From: Azolla caroliniana
Lineage: Eukaryota > Polypodiophyta
Direction: 5' to 3'
DNA length: 64,000 nucleotides
Assembly: GCA_043228905.1 (NCBI GenBank)
Contig: JBHGNT010000014.1
Coordinates: forward strand, 14,818,001-14,882,000
In this document: positions 11,766-23,749 of the stretch, piece after piece
Layout: every line of letters starts with the position of its first letter
How positions within the stretch are numbered: the first letter of the stretch is position 1
Notes under the pieces: model-generated
What the model saw: the letters and a program-made list of their open reading frames with translations, nothing else
The model's database searches: none
What the model was told of the DNA's origin: nothing
Translations under genes and position numbers: made by a program

Positions 11766-13081
11766 TGTGAAATGCACATAAAGAGATCAAAAGTAGCCTA
11801 CTTAGCTTCTTACTTCTTGCTCAATTTATAGTTGATACAAAGGTACCCATTTGGGTTGGCTTAGCTACATGTGTGCTAAAAAGGGTCTGCTAAAAGGGTG
11901 GCACAAAGGAACACATGCACACCACATTTCCCCCCTGAGAGAAACAATGACAACATGGGAAAGGACGGGGGTCAGAAGATGGGCCTAGGGTGGCATAGGG
12001 CATGATGCGGGCAACATGGGCGGAGGTGAATCAGCCGTTGGAATCACGTCGGAGCAAGTACGTAGTGGATTTGATGGCACGAACTACGGTGAACGGACCA
12101 ATCCATCAGTGCATGAGGGATTCGCTGAGACCGTGTCATTGGACTGGGAAGTAAACAAGGACTTTGGCTCCATTAGCATACGTTGGGGTAATTTGACCCA
12201 CGTCGTAGTGCCGCTTCTGGCGCTTTTGTGCGACTTGTCAGTTTCGAGAGCTAGCTTGTCCAAGGAGGGGGAGCATCTGTTGGAGATAGTGTCCCCAAGT
12301 GGCACTATCCATGTTGGTTGGAATGGACGATTCTGGTGGGAGGCGAGGGTCGTGCTCATAGAGTGCTCGAGAAGGGCTGATTTGTGCGACAATCTCCTGC
12401 TTGAAGGTCTTGTCAAGAGGCGTTCGGTGAGGCCATTTGTCTAAGGAAACACCTATTGGACACTTAGTTTAGCTGCAACGGTGTTTTGAGGACATCCTCA
12501 TGGAACTAGCGGCCCTGATCAGATAATAGTTGGGCGTGGCTAGTGACGGAAAACGAGCTAACAATTGGCAGATGGAGATCAATCTACTACTATCCGAGTC
12601 TAACACAATAGTGTGGGTGAAGTGATTGACGGTGGCAAGAGCTGTGAAGACCTGCGAAACGGAAGAGGCGGATGCTTGGACGTGGGGGACTGGCTCTTCC
12701 ATCAACACCCCAAAGGTCGGTTTCAAGAACTGATTTGAAGCATAGCATTGGAGAGGACTTGCAAGAGTTGTTCCATTTGGAAGTGGCGTGGCCGCTCATG
12801 AGGTTGTGGGAACTCGGGCTGCATAAGGGTATCGGCTTCAGAGGCAACAAGAGGGAGTTGGGACACCATGAATGAGGGGAGGGTTATCAGCTAAAATTTT
12901 ACCCCGCATCTCCACCAATATGTGAAATGCACATAAAGAGATCAAAACTACCCTACTTAGCTTTTTACTTCTTGCTCAATTTATAGTCGATACAAAGGTA
13001 ACCATTTGGGTTGGCTTAGCTACATGCGTGCTAAAAAGGGTGTGCTAAAAGGATGGCACAAAGGAACACATGCACACCACA
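11766..13081 (-). mobile_element. Internally deleted Ty3/gypsy element with tRNA-Ala primer site
   Basis: Two 161-bp LTRs (11766-11926 and 12921-13081) have TG...CA ends and are flanked by TTAT (11762-11765 and 13082-13085). On the minus strand the order is LTR, a 3-nt gap, a primer site, the interior, the polypurine tract AGGGGGGAAA (plus-strand 11927-11936), then LTR. The primer site (12900-12917) is an 18-nt match to the 3' end of plant tRNA-Ala including CCA. The 1-kb interior keeps only a gag-like start and the end of integrase. Neighbouring repeat units show the pre-insertion sequence. Confidence 0.9.
12051..12440 (-). pseudogene. Integrase C-terminal (GPY/F) remnant
   Basis: In the minus-strand frame the text reads QKRQKRHYDVGQITPTY, ANGAKVLVYFPV, GLSESLMH and WIGPFTVVRAIKSTTYL. 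This is the region after the integrase core of Ty3/gypsy pol, ending in the GPY/F module. Three TGA stops interrupt it, two in the H/Q/W segment and one upstream. The other open frames over this DNA are shadows. Confidence 0.8.
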
Positions 13082-13399
13082 TTATGGAGCATTCTAAGTA
13101 TTGATAAAGTGGTAATTGTATGGCTGAAGTAATGAGACAATCCTTTGTAAATAAACATAAGGAAATTTTGAGCCTCGTAAACATTATAACTACTGATGAA
13201 GTAGTAATTGTCATGTCTCCTAGCATGAGAATACCTATAAAAGCACCTCCTTCGGTGATCATTTGGAAAAAGTAGTAAGTAACTAGGGTTAAAGTCAGAA
13301 GCCAAACCTTTTAAATAAACAAAATGAATGTGTACATCTATATTATAGAAGCATTGTAAGTACTGATTGGTTTTTTTCTAAGACTTAGATGAGGGTAAA

Positions 13400-15900
13400 A
13401 TTATATGCATGTATATAATTCAACCTAAAACAAGAATGTTAAATGGCATCCAATCATATGGGACCTCATTTGGTGTCTATGATCCTAGGCTCTAACATAT
13501 GGGACCTCATTTGTTGACCATGATCCTATCTCATCCGGAACTTAAAGCTTTGGTTTCTTTTGTATAACCCAAGTTCCTTTTCTATTCTTTTGTGTTTTTA
13601 GGTTGTTTTATGTTCATATCTATACTTCTATCATTTCACTACCACCAACGACCACTCCTATCCATTGCCCTCCACTATCAATTAGAGGCCTAATGCTTGT
13701 TCACAAGTGTATGACAAAACCATCACAACACCAATGTTGTTATCATGAGTTTTCTTCTTGGTTATTTTGTAAGTTCTATTATAGAGTTTGCACCTTTCTA
13801 AACTTATATTTGCTACAAATGACCATTCATGTGTCAAGACCTAATAAATTGCCAAGGATAAAGAGCTTGGGAAAGAAAATCCACCCCAGATTTGCCACAT
13901 CAACCAATGTTTCTCAAAAGTGTGAGCCATCAAAGTGGAAACAAAGCAAAACCAACAAAAAAATATTTGAGGTCATTCAGTTGTTCATAGTTATTAAGTA
14001 TGCAACAACATCAAAAGAATCATGATAACCCCAATTGTGCACACTTCTTCCTCTTCAAAGGAATGATAAAGAATATGGAGTTCAATAAATTGGTATCAAA
14101 GGGATGATCAATAATCAATGACAATAATAAACGAATACGAGGGAAATATTTATATTTAATTATATATAGCATGATAGTGTGGTGATAAAATGTTGTTTTT
14201 GTGTTAAAACTCTTCATGATTTTTTATTGATATGATGCACATTACTAGTTTGATCCTAATGAATGACTTTTAGCTTTGCCATTACTATGATTGCCACAAT
14301 GCTATGCATGAAAACAGTAGCATTGCCCTTTAAAGGTCTAATATTGCAAGTCAATGTAGATGAGAGGACATTGAAAGATTGTGACTCAATTCATATGCAT
14401 TCATTTGGAGTGTATGAATGATCTCACCAATGCATTATGGCCCATGGGTTATACCTTTATAAATTGCAGCTTTTCACGTAACTACCTAGGTAAGGTTTGG
14501 CTACTTTGTAGTGATGATTTAAATTTATTTGGTTATTATTATAACTATGCACACTAAATAGTGGTGCTAATGAGTATTTAGGCCCCACAATAAGTATTGG
14601 ATATCAAAACTTCTAATATCAAAGGGAATAAAAAATTGGTAAGTTTAGGATTCATTAAGATACTCTAATAGAATAGTTAAGGATATTCTCTTCTCCACAT
14701 GCTCCATAAGAGTAACCACATGTTTAGTTATTCTTCTTAATTTGTAGGAGTCAATGCCAAATGGAGCTCATTCACATGTTAGCAATTTAGAGAGACATCT
14801 TCTTTTCTCTCTGAAATTAAGTTAATGTCAATATTTCAACAATCTTAGGCTGGGAGCATCAATGTCATCTTGACATGCTTCAATGAATATGAACCAAGAT
14901 CAACTCATTATCAGTCTAGGGGACGACGAGTCTCTATGTGTGGGTGTGTTGCATTTTATTTAATATTATCTTGAATAATGGAAGTTTTTAAGTTCATACA
15001 CCGCCAAAAATTATGTTAAGTACAACTTTGTGTAGGTTATGTGAATTTATAACAAATACACCTACGCAATCACTTTAGTTTAAAGCTTATCCTTTGAATC
15101 ATGGCCATTTCCAAAGATGGTTGATTTACTGCAATATCCTAGACTATGGATATCAGTATGTTTGACCTCCTTTTCGTCCATTGATTAAGCAAGTAGTGAC
15201 CCAAATCCTAGGCAATCTTTAAATTGTCATACAATGTGTTTAATGTTGCATTCATGATCAAATCTCCTTACCAAATTAGTTTGCGATAATGCACACAAGT
15301 AGTTTGTTCCTTCTAAATTTTGACTATTTCAACGTTGACATTGTGGGTTTCATTGTGAAATGGCTTGACACCATGGACATTGTTATGTTTCCCACCGAAC
15401 AAGGGTGAGGATGAAAAGATACAGATAATAAGTCAATTTGAGGGCACACTACTATACAAGTAAAAATGTGATGCCAAAGGAAAGGCTTTTATGACAATGA
15501 CATCAATTGGTGTATCCCCAAAACTCTCAAGCAGAGGCAATATACAACATGTTGAAACGCAATTGGTTATAAGAGTTAAAAGACATGTGGTGCAATTGCG
15601 AGTGGAGAGCTAATGTTGTTGGGAAAACTATACGGATTACCTAAAAGGCGGGTGCTAATAAATTGGCTAAAGCAAGCTGGGCAAGGCATAGTAGACATTG
15701 AAATTGTTTGCGCGCAATACCGAAATCGAATGGAGCAAAAAGGTGGAGTTCTTTTCTTTTCTTTTCTATCTGGTTGACAGTTAAAATGTCAAGGTCGATA
15801 TCTACGTGGTATTGGTGATTGGGGGGAATAGGGGGACATTGGCCCATGGTTACTAGTAGAATTCCTACAATCGTATTGAAAAGGTGACAAGGTGTTGACA
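13400..15900. other. Intergenic, nothing recognised
   Basis: No gene or element recognised in AT-rich DNA. The open frame at 13603-14025 (140 codons) has no motif and no convincing codon bias. Confidence 0.5.
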
Positions 15901-15908
15901 CGCGCAAA

Positions 15909-15911
<3 letters not shown>

Positions 15912-15941
<30 letters not shown>
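15912..15941. repeat. (GA)n microsatellite
   Basis: A pure GA run of about 28 bp. Confidence 0.9.
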
Positions 15942-15942
<1 letters not shown>

Positions 15943-15969
15943 GATTGACGACATGGACACAATTGACAT

Positions 15970-16450
15970 ACCAAAAAGGAAGCAACAAAAATGTCTTTGT
16001 GGTAGGAGTCCTACTATTACTAGTGACTACTACTACTACTACATGACAATTGGGTCCTAAAAGGACTAATGAATTCTCAAATCATTTGCACTTCCAAACC
16101 AAAAAGGAGGCAACAAATTTCTTTGTGGTAGGAGCCCCACTATTACTAGTGACTACTACTACTACTACTACTATTACTACATGATAATTGGGTCCTAAAA
16201 AACTCATGAATTCTCAAATCATTTGAATTTTGCACTTCCAAGTTCCTAACAACAAAACAAAACACAAAAAGAGAAAAAGGGGGAAGAATCACAAGAAGAA
16301 GGGGAAAAAAGTAAAGTAAAGAAAAGCCTAATGTATGTACAGGGTTGGTCTTGCAGATGACCTTTGTGATAGGACTACTACTACTATTACAATTACACGG
16401 CAATTGGATCATAAAAACTCATAAATTCTCAAATCATTTTTGCACTTCAA
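15970..16450. repeat. Three diverged repeats upstream of the Sec14 gene
   Basis: Three related units (about 15970-16090, 16098-16240 and 16345-16450) share TTTGTGGTAGGAG or TTTGTGATAGGA, a variable run of ACT triplets, CAATTGGRTC, and AATTCTCAAATCATTT. They lie 330 bp or more before the start codon of the next gene, so they may be part of its promoter region. Confidence 0.75.
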
Positions 16451-16777
16451 CAGCAATAGACAAAAGAGAGGGAGAAAGGGAACCTATGTATGTGCAAACA
16501 AATGCAGGATTGGGTCTTTTCTATCTTCCAGATTACCTCAATCCCATTAAAGCTTTTGCCTAACACCATGGCTACTTTCAACCAACCCCATTCATTCATG
16601 CCAATTATTGGCATCGATCATCTGGTGCAGAAAACACCCAAATATAAAGAAAACCCAATAATTGGAAGGCCTCTCCTTGCACCATATTTGCCCCTGTTCC
16701 TAGATCTTAGTTTAACCTAAGTTAACCCTCCTGCAGTGTAATCTAGCTCAGAGCATACGTCCGCCCGCCCCCCGGAC

Positions 16778-18358
16778 ATGGCTCGAACGCTGCAGATCAC
16801 CGGAGAAGAAGAAGAAGAAGAAGCTCGATGCATCCAATTGCTTCGTTCTTGTCTCCAATCTAGCGTTAGCGAAGAAGAAGCATCGGTCAGGCTCCTTTTA
16901 ATTGCATTATCCTTTCTTTTTACAGTTTTGAGTGTTGGATGCTGTAGGGTGTGCTATCATGTCAATGTAAACATTCATGGGTAGGGTGTATGCCTTCATG
17001 GATTCATGTATCACATGCATGTCATTTCATCATTCCCATCATCTATGCACTGGAATTGCTACATTCCATCGAACTGTATCATGTATGCCACCATGCAATC
17101 GCAACACTGTATCATGTATGCTGCCATTTTATGACCATGTATGGTGTTGTTGCATCATCCTATAATGTATGTATGACATGATTGCTTCATTCCATCATAT
17201 GTAGTATGTACCATGTTTTGCCATCATGGCTTCATCCAATCCTGTATTATGTTGTCTATATTGTTGCATTCTTCTGTCATTATTTTGTATCAGGGATGCC
17301 ACCATATTGCTTCATTCTAGCAGGTATACCACTTAAATGTGATGATGGATTCATTCAATCTATGTACCATGTGGATATTATTGCATCAATCTATGCTTCA
17401 CCTATCATGAAGTTAGCAATCCCTCAGGAAATCTCTGTTTGATTGTCTGCAACTTAGAGACATCACAATGCAAATTTACGCTCTTTACTTTGAGTGCTTC
17501 TAAGCTCTTTAGTGTCTGATCGACACTTGTATACTTCTCTTTATTCTTTGTGGGTTTTCACCTCACTTTGAGGTTTCCCACTAGTAATAAAAGTGTTACT
17601 AAACATAAAATTCTATCATGTGGCATCATGGATATGATAGGATGGATTCCTCGCATTGCATCATTTCCATTAGATTCATGCAAATGCCACGAGTGGCTTC
17701 CTTCTATCATGTGTATCATCGCATCATTCTTGCATGTGTAGATCATGTATGTCACAATTGCCTCATTCTATCTGTTAAATTGCTTCTTTTTATCTCTTCG
17801 GATCATATGTTTGCTAAGACGGATTTCATTTCGAATCATTTCATTTGTACCAACCATATTGTCATTGATTTGTTTGATTCCAGGCTGTTGATGATGCAAT
17901 GCTGCGGCGATTCCTTCGGGCCCGATCGTTCAACATTGACAAAGCTCACAAATTCTTACTCCAGCATCTGAAATGGAGGCGTGAATTCGTGCCAAATGGA
18001 TCCATCGATCCATCGGATGTGCAGAATGAGGTGAAGAAGGAGAAGTTATGCATCCAAGGGTTTGATAAGGCAGGGCGTCCCGTCGGTGTGATCCTTGCCA
18101 ATAGACATCATGCCTACAATCGAGACCTAGAGGAGCTCAAACGTATGAATTGACACGCGTTTAGCGTTAGCTTTACTGCAAGGAAATTATATATACACAT
18201 TTAAGCACACTCTCAATACTGTACTTATTTGTTTAGTGGACTTAGAAGAGAATATGAAACATATGTAACTTTGATGAGTTTGGTGATGGTGCATATTTTC
18301 AGGTTTTGCTGTATATGGATTTGACAAAGGTTTGGCAAGGTAGATAGATTTGTATATA

Positions 18359-18395
<37 letters not shown>

Positions 18396-19580
18396 TAAAT
18401 ACATTCATTCATATATATGTACATGCACACATCTATATGATATATGTATACATATTGGCGTTATATCTGCATATATACAACAGATACATGCATACAAATG
18501 CACATAGATGCTTTCTACATTTTTTATCAAATAAAATGAGATTTTGATTTAACCCTTTAACAATCCAATTTGTTGTGTTTAACGAGGTAATAATGATTTC
18601 TTTTCTTTTTTTTGGGTGGGGGGGGGGGGATTGGGGAATGCCACAGCCTGACTGGAGAGCATGAGAAATTTGTGATCATAGCAGATTTGCAAGGTTGGTC
18701 CTACAAGAACTTGGATCTAAAAGGATATCTTTCTCTCCTTGAAATACTACAGGTACATTATACATACATACATTATGCATACACACATACATTACATATA
18801 TTCATACATGCATGCATATATACACCTACATTAAATGCATACATATTATTGTGATCAAATCATGAATGAAATACAAAATTAAGTAAATACATAAATCCCT
18901 TCTTAGTTTTCTAATTGTTGGTTGTTTTCCAAAACGTTCTGACATTTTTTGCGACAATTTTCCTAGGATCACTATCCCGAAAGGCTTGCCAAATACTTCA
19001 TGGTACATGTTCCTTACTTGTTTTGGGGAATTTGGAAGATAATATACCCATTCATCGATCCAGTTGTAAAAGAGAAGGTGAATGATTCTTCATATCATGA
19101 TGTTTTGCGGATATATAACCTTTTTTTAAATGCTTCTGTATATATAGGTAGGTAGGTAGATAGATAGATAGATAGATAGCGAGGGAGGGAGGGAGGGAAG
19201 GAAATTGTTTATTGATAATGAATTTATTCCGAAAGGCTTGCCAAATACTTCATGGTACATGTTACTTACTTGTTCTGGGGAATTTGGAAGATAGTATACC
19301 CCTTCATTGATCCAGTTGTAAAAGAGAAGGTGAATGATTCTTCACATCATGATGTTTTGCGGATATATGGCCTTTTTTTCAATGCTTATGTATACATAGA
19401 TAGGTAGGTAGGTAGAGAGAAAGGCTGGGAAATTGCTTATTGATAATGAAATTTATCCGTTTTTCGCAGTTTATCTTTGTTGAAGATAAACATTTGACCA
19501 CCACTTTATTGAAAGAAATCGACATTTCACAACTTCCTGATATATATGGAGGAGAGATGCCACTCAAACCTGTAAAATGA
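16778..19580 (+). CDS. Sec14-like CRAL-TRIO lipid-transfer protein
   Basis: A small Sec14 family protein. Family members bind phosphatidylinositol or other lipids and move them between membranes in the cytosol. Six exons, all GT-AG: 16778-16885, 17884-18142, 18303-18339, 18647-18752, 18967-19077 and 19470-19580. Joined they give 243 residues, close to the roughly 250 of the short plant CRAL-TRIO-only clade. An acidic start (EEEEEE) is followed by the CRAL_TRIO_N helices (DDAMLRRFLRARSFNIDKA, about residues 38-56). The lipid-binding domain follows: KLCIQGFDKAGRPVGVI, FVIIADLQGWSY, DHYPERLAKYFMVHVPYLFW, and LPDIYGGEMP near the end. The start is the first ATG in frame, 12 bp before the acidic run. 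Exon 3 is only 37 bp. Part of exon 5 is duplicated in intron 5. The family call is firm; the ligand is unknown. Confidence 0.93.
16886..17883 (+). repeat. Intron 1 built of degenerate short repeats
   Basis: Much of this intron is loose variations on TTGCATCATTCYATCATGTATG and TACCATG, in imperfect units of roughly 40-60 bp. It has no coding potential. Confidence 0.55.
18975..19465 (+). repeat. 252-bp tandem duplication of exon 5 and its intron
   Basis: Copy 1 contains exon 5 from CCGAAAGGC (18977) onward plus the following intron. Copy 2 starts at 19229 with CCGAAAGGCTTGCC and again contains the rest of exon 5, its GTGAATG donor and the intron. Copy 2 lacks the first 10 bp of the exon and the CTAG acceptor, so it should be a pseudo-exon. 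Confidence 0.92.
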
Positions 19581-21334
19581 GCATCAATCTTTCCATCTAA
19601 CTATATATATATAATGTCGAAGGCTTATTAAACACTTGGATCCAAGTATTTCGCATTAAAGTTGTTGCATTCACTTAGATGAATGTAAATATATTTAGAG
19701 TAATGCCATCCAAAGGTTTATGTGTTGCTTCGTACCTCGAGTCATATCCTAGTGAAAAAATGAGGCTATGTAATTCCATCCAATGAAGCACACAATGTAA
19801 CTGATGTTTGGTGCTCAAATTTTCTTTCTAAATTGGAATAATAAAATGTGATAGCATTTTTGCATACATGTAAAAATAGGACCTTCGATTGATCCTATTG
19901 ATGTTCATTGGTCAATGGTGTCCATCCACTAGTTACACAGATAAAAAGCCCCATGTTTGTAATTTTTCTTGGACAAGTATTGAATCTTAAGAAGAAAAGG
20001 CTTATCATAGACCAAGGGATTTATTTTACATTTTAGTTTTAGGAAATTTACTAATCACAATTAATAAGATTATGTATATAGCCAACGTAGTATATGAAAA
20101 TCTACTTATATGTCTACCAATGTCCATTCGCATTGAGTTTCTCTATCTAGTTTTGCCAATATATGATATACGTCTTTGTTTAGGAATGTGGAATGATTGA
20201 AAAGCTTGAAACTAAATAAGCTCAAATGGCAAGGGAATCACGTGTCAATGTCAACTAAAATAGGTGAAGTTTCAATGGGTTGTTTTCCATATACAGATAT
20301 AAACGAATAGGTGATAGATTGTAAACCATATACATACAGATATAAACGAATGGGTGAAGTAGTCCTACATTATTGACATCTAGAAGAATTGTACAATGTT
20401 AGCAAAAGCACATGGTGAAACTTCGTTTGTGTTGTCCTACATGTATCACCTTGATAAGAACACATTTGACATGCATACTTTTACATTGCAAACTCTCCAT
20501 TTTATACCAAACACATGATACAACCTTAGGAAAGGTGAGATCGTAGCTCTACTTCAAATAGATTAAGCATTGTTACCCTTAAATCTCTAATTTAACACCA
20601 CTTATAGAATTACACAATTTGGTATAAGTATGCAAAGAAGAACGTATTTGAAAATCCATGTATCTCAAGATACACCACTTCAAGGTGCTTGTCCTATAGT
20701 CAAAGTAAGAGTATATGCATTTGTGGGCATAATACAAAGGCCCATCAAATTAGGGTGCTAACCACAAGTTCACTCTCAAGAACATTTAGTTGATTGCAAC
20801 AATGACGAATACATATTTGAACCGTGAGAAGGATTTGGTTCACAAGTTGTGTGAAATAAGCTTGTGAAACAAGTGTGGCAACAAATTTCAGATGCATGAT
20901 ATGCTTCAACCATATTGGCTCTACCAACAATTCTCAACAATGAAAAAAGAACCATTAGATCATTGATCTACATACTTGTGGTGACATTAAAGGGCAATGT
21001 AGCAACACTTAACCAATCTCTTCTTTAGGTTCACATATGCCTTTTTTGGGTAGAAGACAATAAGCATTGTTGTTAAGTGACACCCACCCTATACAAATAA
21101 AATAAGAACACGGTGTTACCAAAACACATAGGCATTGGTACTATGTGACTAGAGCATCGGTAAACCCCTACCTTTTGACCTTCTAATGTATTGTGTGTGT
21201 CACCAATTGAACTCACAATTTAAGTGTCTACAAAGCGACATGGTACGAAGTAAAATCAAATAAGCTACTATCATGGTGATGACGAAAATAGAACACCCAT
21301 TTAGCAACACCCTACGATGGATTGGGGATCATAG
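19581..21334. other. Intergenic, nothing recognised
   Basis: A candidate poly-A signal (AATAAAATG, near 19848) for the Sec14 gene is the only item noted. The rest is AT-rich DNA with short random frames. Confidence 0.45.
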
Positions 21335-21342
21335 ATTGCAAT

Positions 21343-21763
21343 TAACAATCGGCAATGGTTCGGTTTGAACTGAACCAAACCACGAAATCGTGATTTAACG
21401 GTTTAAACAGTTTGATTCGAGTTTTGTTAAATGGTTCAATTCGGTTTGGTTTGATGGTTTAGGGTTGCCAGATGATTTTTAAAAAATATTCTTTTACACG
21501 ATCTTTAAATTTTTGAAAATGTAAATTTTGAAATAATGAAAAAGTTTAAAATTTCAAAATTGAAATTTAAAATTTTGAATTTTGACCTAACTTGAAAACC
21601 GAAACCGAACCACAAAATCGTGGTTTTAACATTGTGATTTTTTTGTAACGGTTCGGTTTTAACAGTTTTGGTTTAAATGGTTTCGTGGTTGGGTTCAGTT
21701 TGGTTCGTTTCAAAAATTTTAAACGGTTGGGTTTTGACACTCTCGAACCATTGCCGATTGTTA
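21343..21763 (+). mobile_element. hAT-like MITE, copy 1
   Basis: A 421-bp non-coding element with inverted ends TAACAATCGGCAATGGTTCG and CGAACCATTGCCGATTGTTA. It is flanked by 8-bp direct repeats with one mismatch (ATTGCAAT 21335-21342, ATCGCAAT 21764-21771). The arms are rich in AACGGTTCGGTTT motifs, with an AT-rich centre. Eight-bp target duplications and no coding content fit a hAT-derived MITE. Related copies lie at 38043 and 46476. Confidence 0.88.
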
Positions 21764-21799
21764 ATCGCAATTAGTCTCCCGTGGACATTAAAAAGATGG

Positions 21800-21807
21800 T
21801 CTATCCA

Positions 21808-21840
<33 letters not shown>

Positions 21841-21930
21841 ATGTGTCCATCCATTCATCTATCTAACTATGTGCCTATCCATCTGTCCATCTATGTGTCC
21901 ATCTATCTATCTATCTATCTATCTAAGTGC
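21800..21930. repeat. Compound CT/TATC microsatellite
   Basis: A (TC)n run followed by repeated ATCT, interrupted by GTGTCC segments, and a second ATCT run at the end. Confidence 0.9.
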
Positions 21931-22254
21931 GAAATGAAACTTTCGGGTGGAGTGGAGTTGGGCAACGAAAATTCCCACGGAGGGATACCGAGTTTCATAT
22001 TCGGAAAGCCCAATGGGAGGAGTCACATGGGGAACCAAACATTTGTGGACTTTGATTGCTCTTCTCTTCTCTCCCCTCCACTTCCCTTTCTCCTTCCCCT
22101 TCTTCTACCTCCCAAGTGTGAGGTTCATAGTCACTCACTCACTCACTCACTCACTCATGCTTCTTTTTGCATGAAGGTAAAATTACTAAGAAAGGAAAGC
22201 AGAAAAAACCCACTCTCCCATTCATAAAAAATGAAGGCAGGAAACAGAGCATCT

Positions 22255-22366
22255 CCTCCATCTCCACTTCTCACATAACTAGGCACCATATCTGAGATTT
22301 AGGTTTAAATAACCCTCCTCCACCTCTCACATAGCTAGGCACCATATCTGAGATTTAGGTTTAAAA
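22255..22366. repeat. 56-bp tandem duplication
   Basis: TAGGCACCATATCTGAGATT with its flanks occurs twice at 56-bp spacing, just upstream of the ORF at 22442. It would lie in that gene's 5' leader or promoter. Confidence 0.88.
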
Positions 22367-22441
22367 AACAGGAGAAATTCATCATAAAAAACCCGAAAGA
22401 CAATACAAACAAAACAAGCAAGAAATTTTTCGATCGGATCG

Positions 22442-22735
22442 ATGATGAATATATCGAGCACGGCTGCGTACAATTCAGGTGCATGCTGGCTAGTGGGTGG
22501 TGCCAATCTGTTCTCCTCATGCTTGGCATGTGGGGGCGGAGGCATTGCGGATGAGCGGCCTTACCACCGCCATTGCAGCTGCTCTCTGCATGAAGCCGCC
22601 GCCCCCGATGGCGCTGAAGCTCTTGTCCATCACTTGTCATCGGGTGGAGGCACATCCTCGCACCTCCGCTTTCCGCACAATTCCATTCATTGCCATGGCA
22701 CCCCCAAAGAACAAGATAATGATGATGATGATGGC

Positions 22736-22814
<79 letters not shown>

Positions 22815-23500
22815 GTGCGGATTGCGGCTCGATCCGTGAGCTCGAGCGCACCGCCATGGATCCATCCCATGGTATTATGGATGGATATGTCATCAACAAG
22901 AAGGGTCTCCATTCCCAGAAGAAGAACACTTTCTGCGGCCCTAGTACCATGGCCAGAAGAAGGGCTTTGAGCTTCAATGACCTCGGCAGCGCGCTTAAGA
23001 ATAGAAAAATTATTAGCTCGATGGCTCCGAGGAGCCGCCGCCGCAATCATGGAAGGTTCAATGTCCACCATGGCCATAACCATATCAATGTGACCACTTC
23101 TCACCACACAAGCGGTGATGGTGGTATGCTGCTGAGCCCCATCAAATTTGCACAGAAATCTGTTAGCCTTTGTGATCTCTCAGATCTTTTGTCTTTCAAG
23201 GGAAGAGAAGAAGAACATGAGTATGGATGGTATGCAAACACTGTGACAGAGGTTGTGCATGATAATGGTGGTCTACATGATGACGATGATGGTGATAGTG
23301 ATGATGGTATGTCAATGCAACAGACCATGATGGGCAAGCTGGAGCAGTATGAACACATGAGAGGAACCAGCTATGGCCATGTGAAAAGAAGCATCAGTAT
23401 CTCAGATCTCTTCCCTTTGCAAAGGTGGGATGACCATGGACCTCCTCCTCCTGGCCTCCACCAGGACAATTGTATCCCGGACAAAAATCCGCGTCCATGA
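22442..23500 (+). CDS. Uncharacterised Asp-rich protein, single exon
   Basis: A 352-residue open frame that I do not recognise. A Cys/His-rich start (residues 1-90) is followed by an acidic run of about 28 Asp encoded by a (GAT)n repeat (about 22718-22814), then a basic C-terminal half. That half holds three spaced motifs of one pattern: RRALSFNDL, QKSVSLCDLSDLL and KRSISISDLFPL. This is hydrophobic-Ser-hydrophobic-x-Asp-Leu after basic residues, which suggests short phosphorylated docking sites. A second Asp patch lies between motifs 2 and 3. The body is richer in GC than its surroundings, which supports coding. No signal peptide or membrane segment is seen. No intron is needed. It could still be a chance frame around a repeat; expression data would settle it. 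Confidence 0.55.
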
Positions 23501-23749
23501 CCGGACGATTCTTCAATCTGGGGTGGGGGCCTAAAAAGGATTCTTGTGTCTAGGGCTTAAACGGATTGTTGTGCTTGGGGACCTAGAAGGCTAAAGGGTG
23601 TCCCCTGGACAATCCACACGCTGATGACAGATGATTTCTAGCGCTCAAATGTCTCGGGGTGTCCAAGGGATTTTTCAAGAACCTTGTTAAGAGAGTTTGT
23701 TTAGGGTTAATTGTGTGTGTGTGTTTGTAAGCTTGTCAATAGATACATA
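23501..23749. other. Downstream of the Asp-rich ORF, nothing recognised
   Basis: Moderately GC-rich sequence, possibly its 3' UTR. A short GT run lies near 23711-23725. Confidence 0.4.

Larger units (their letters stand above)
11471..13370. repeat. Diverged tandem repeat of about 235 bp, split by an LTR element
   Basis: The block AAATAAACA(T)AAGGAA, then GAAGCATTGTAA..ACT, then TCTCCTAGCAT, then TTGGTGATCATT recurs with heavy divergence. Units start near 11484, 11718, 13146 and 13312. The unit beginning at 11718 is interrupted by the element at 11766-13081 and resumes at 13082. Confidence 0.65.

Noticed and set aside
13603-14025. 140-codon plus-strand frame
   Set aside because: No start context, motif, or neighbouring exon, and AT-rich codon use like the spacer around it.
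22335-23107. Poly-His, poly-Met, poly-Ile and poly-Ser frames over 22.7-22.8 kb
   Set aside because: Other-frame readings of the GAT repeat inside the Asp-rich ORF.
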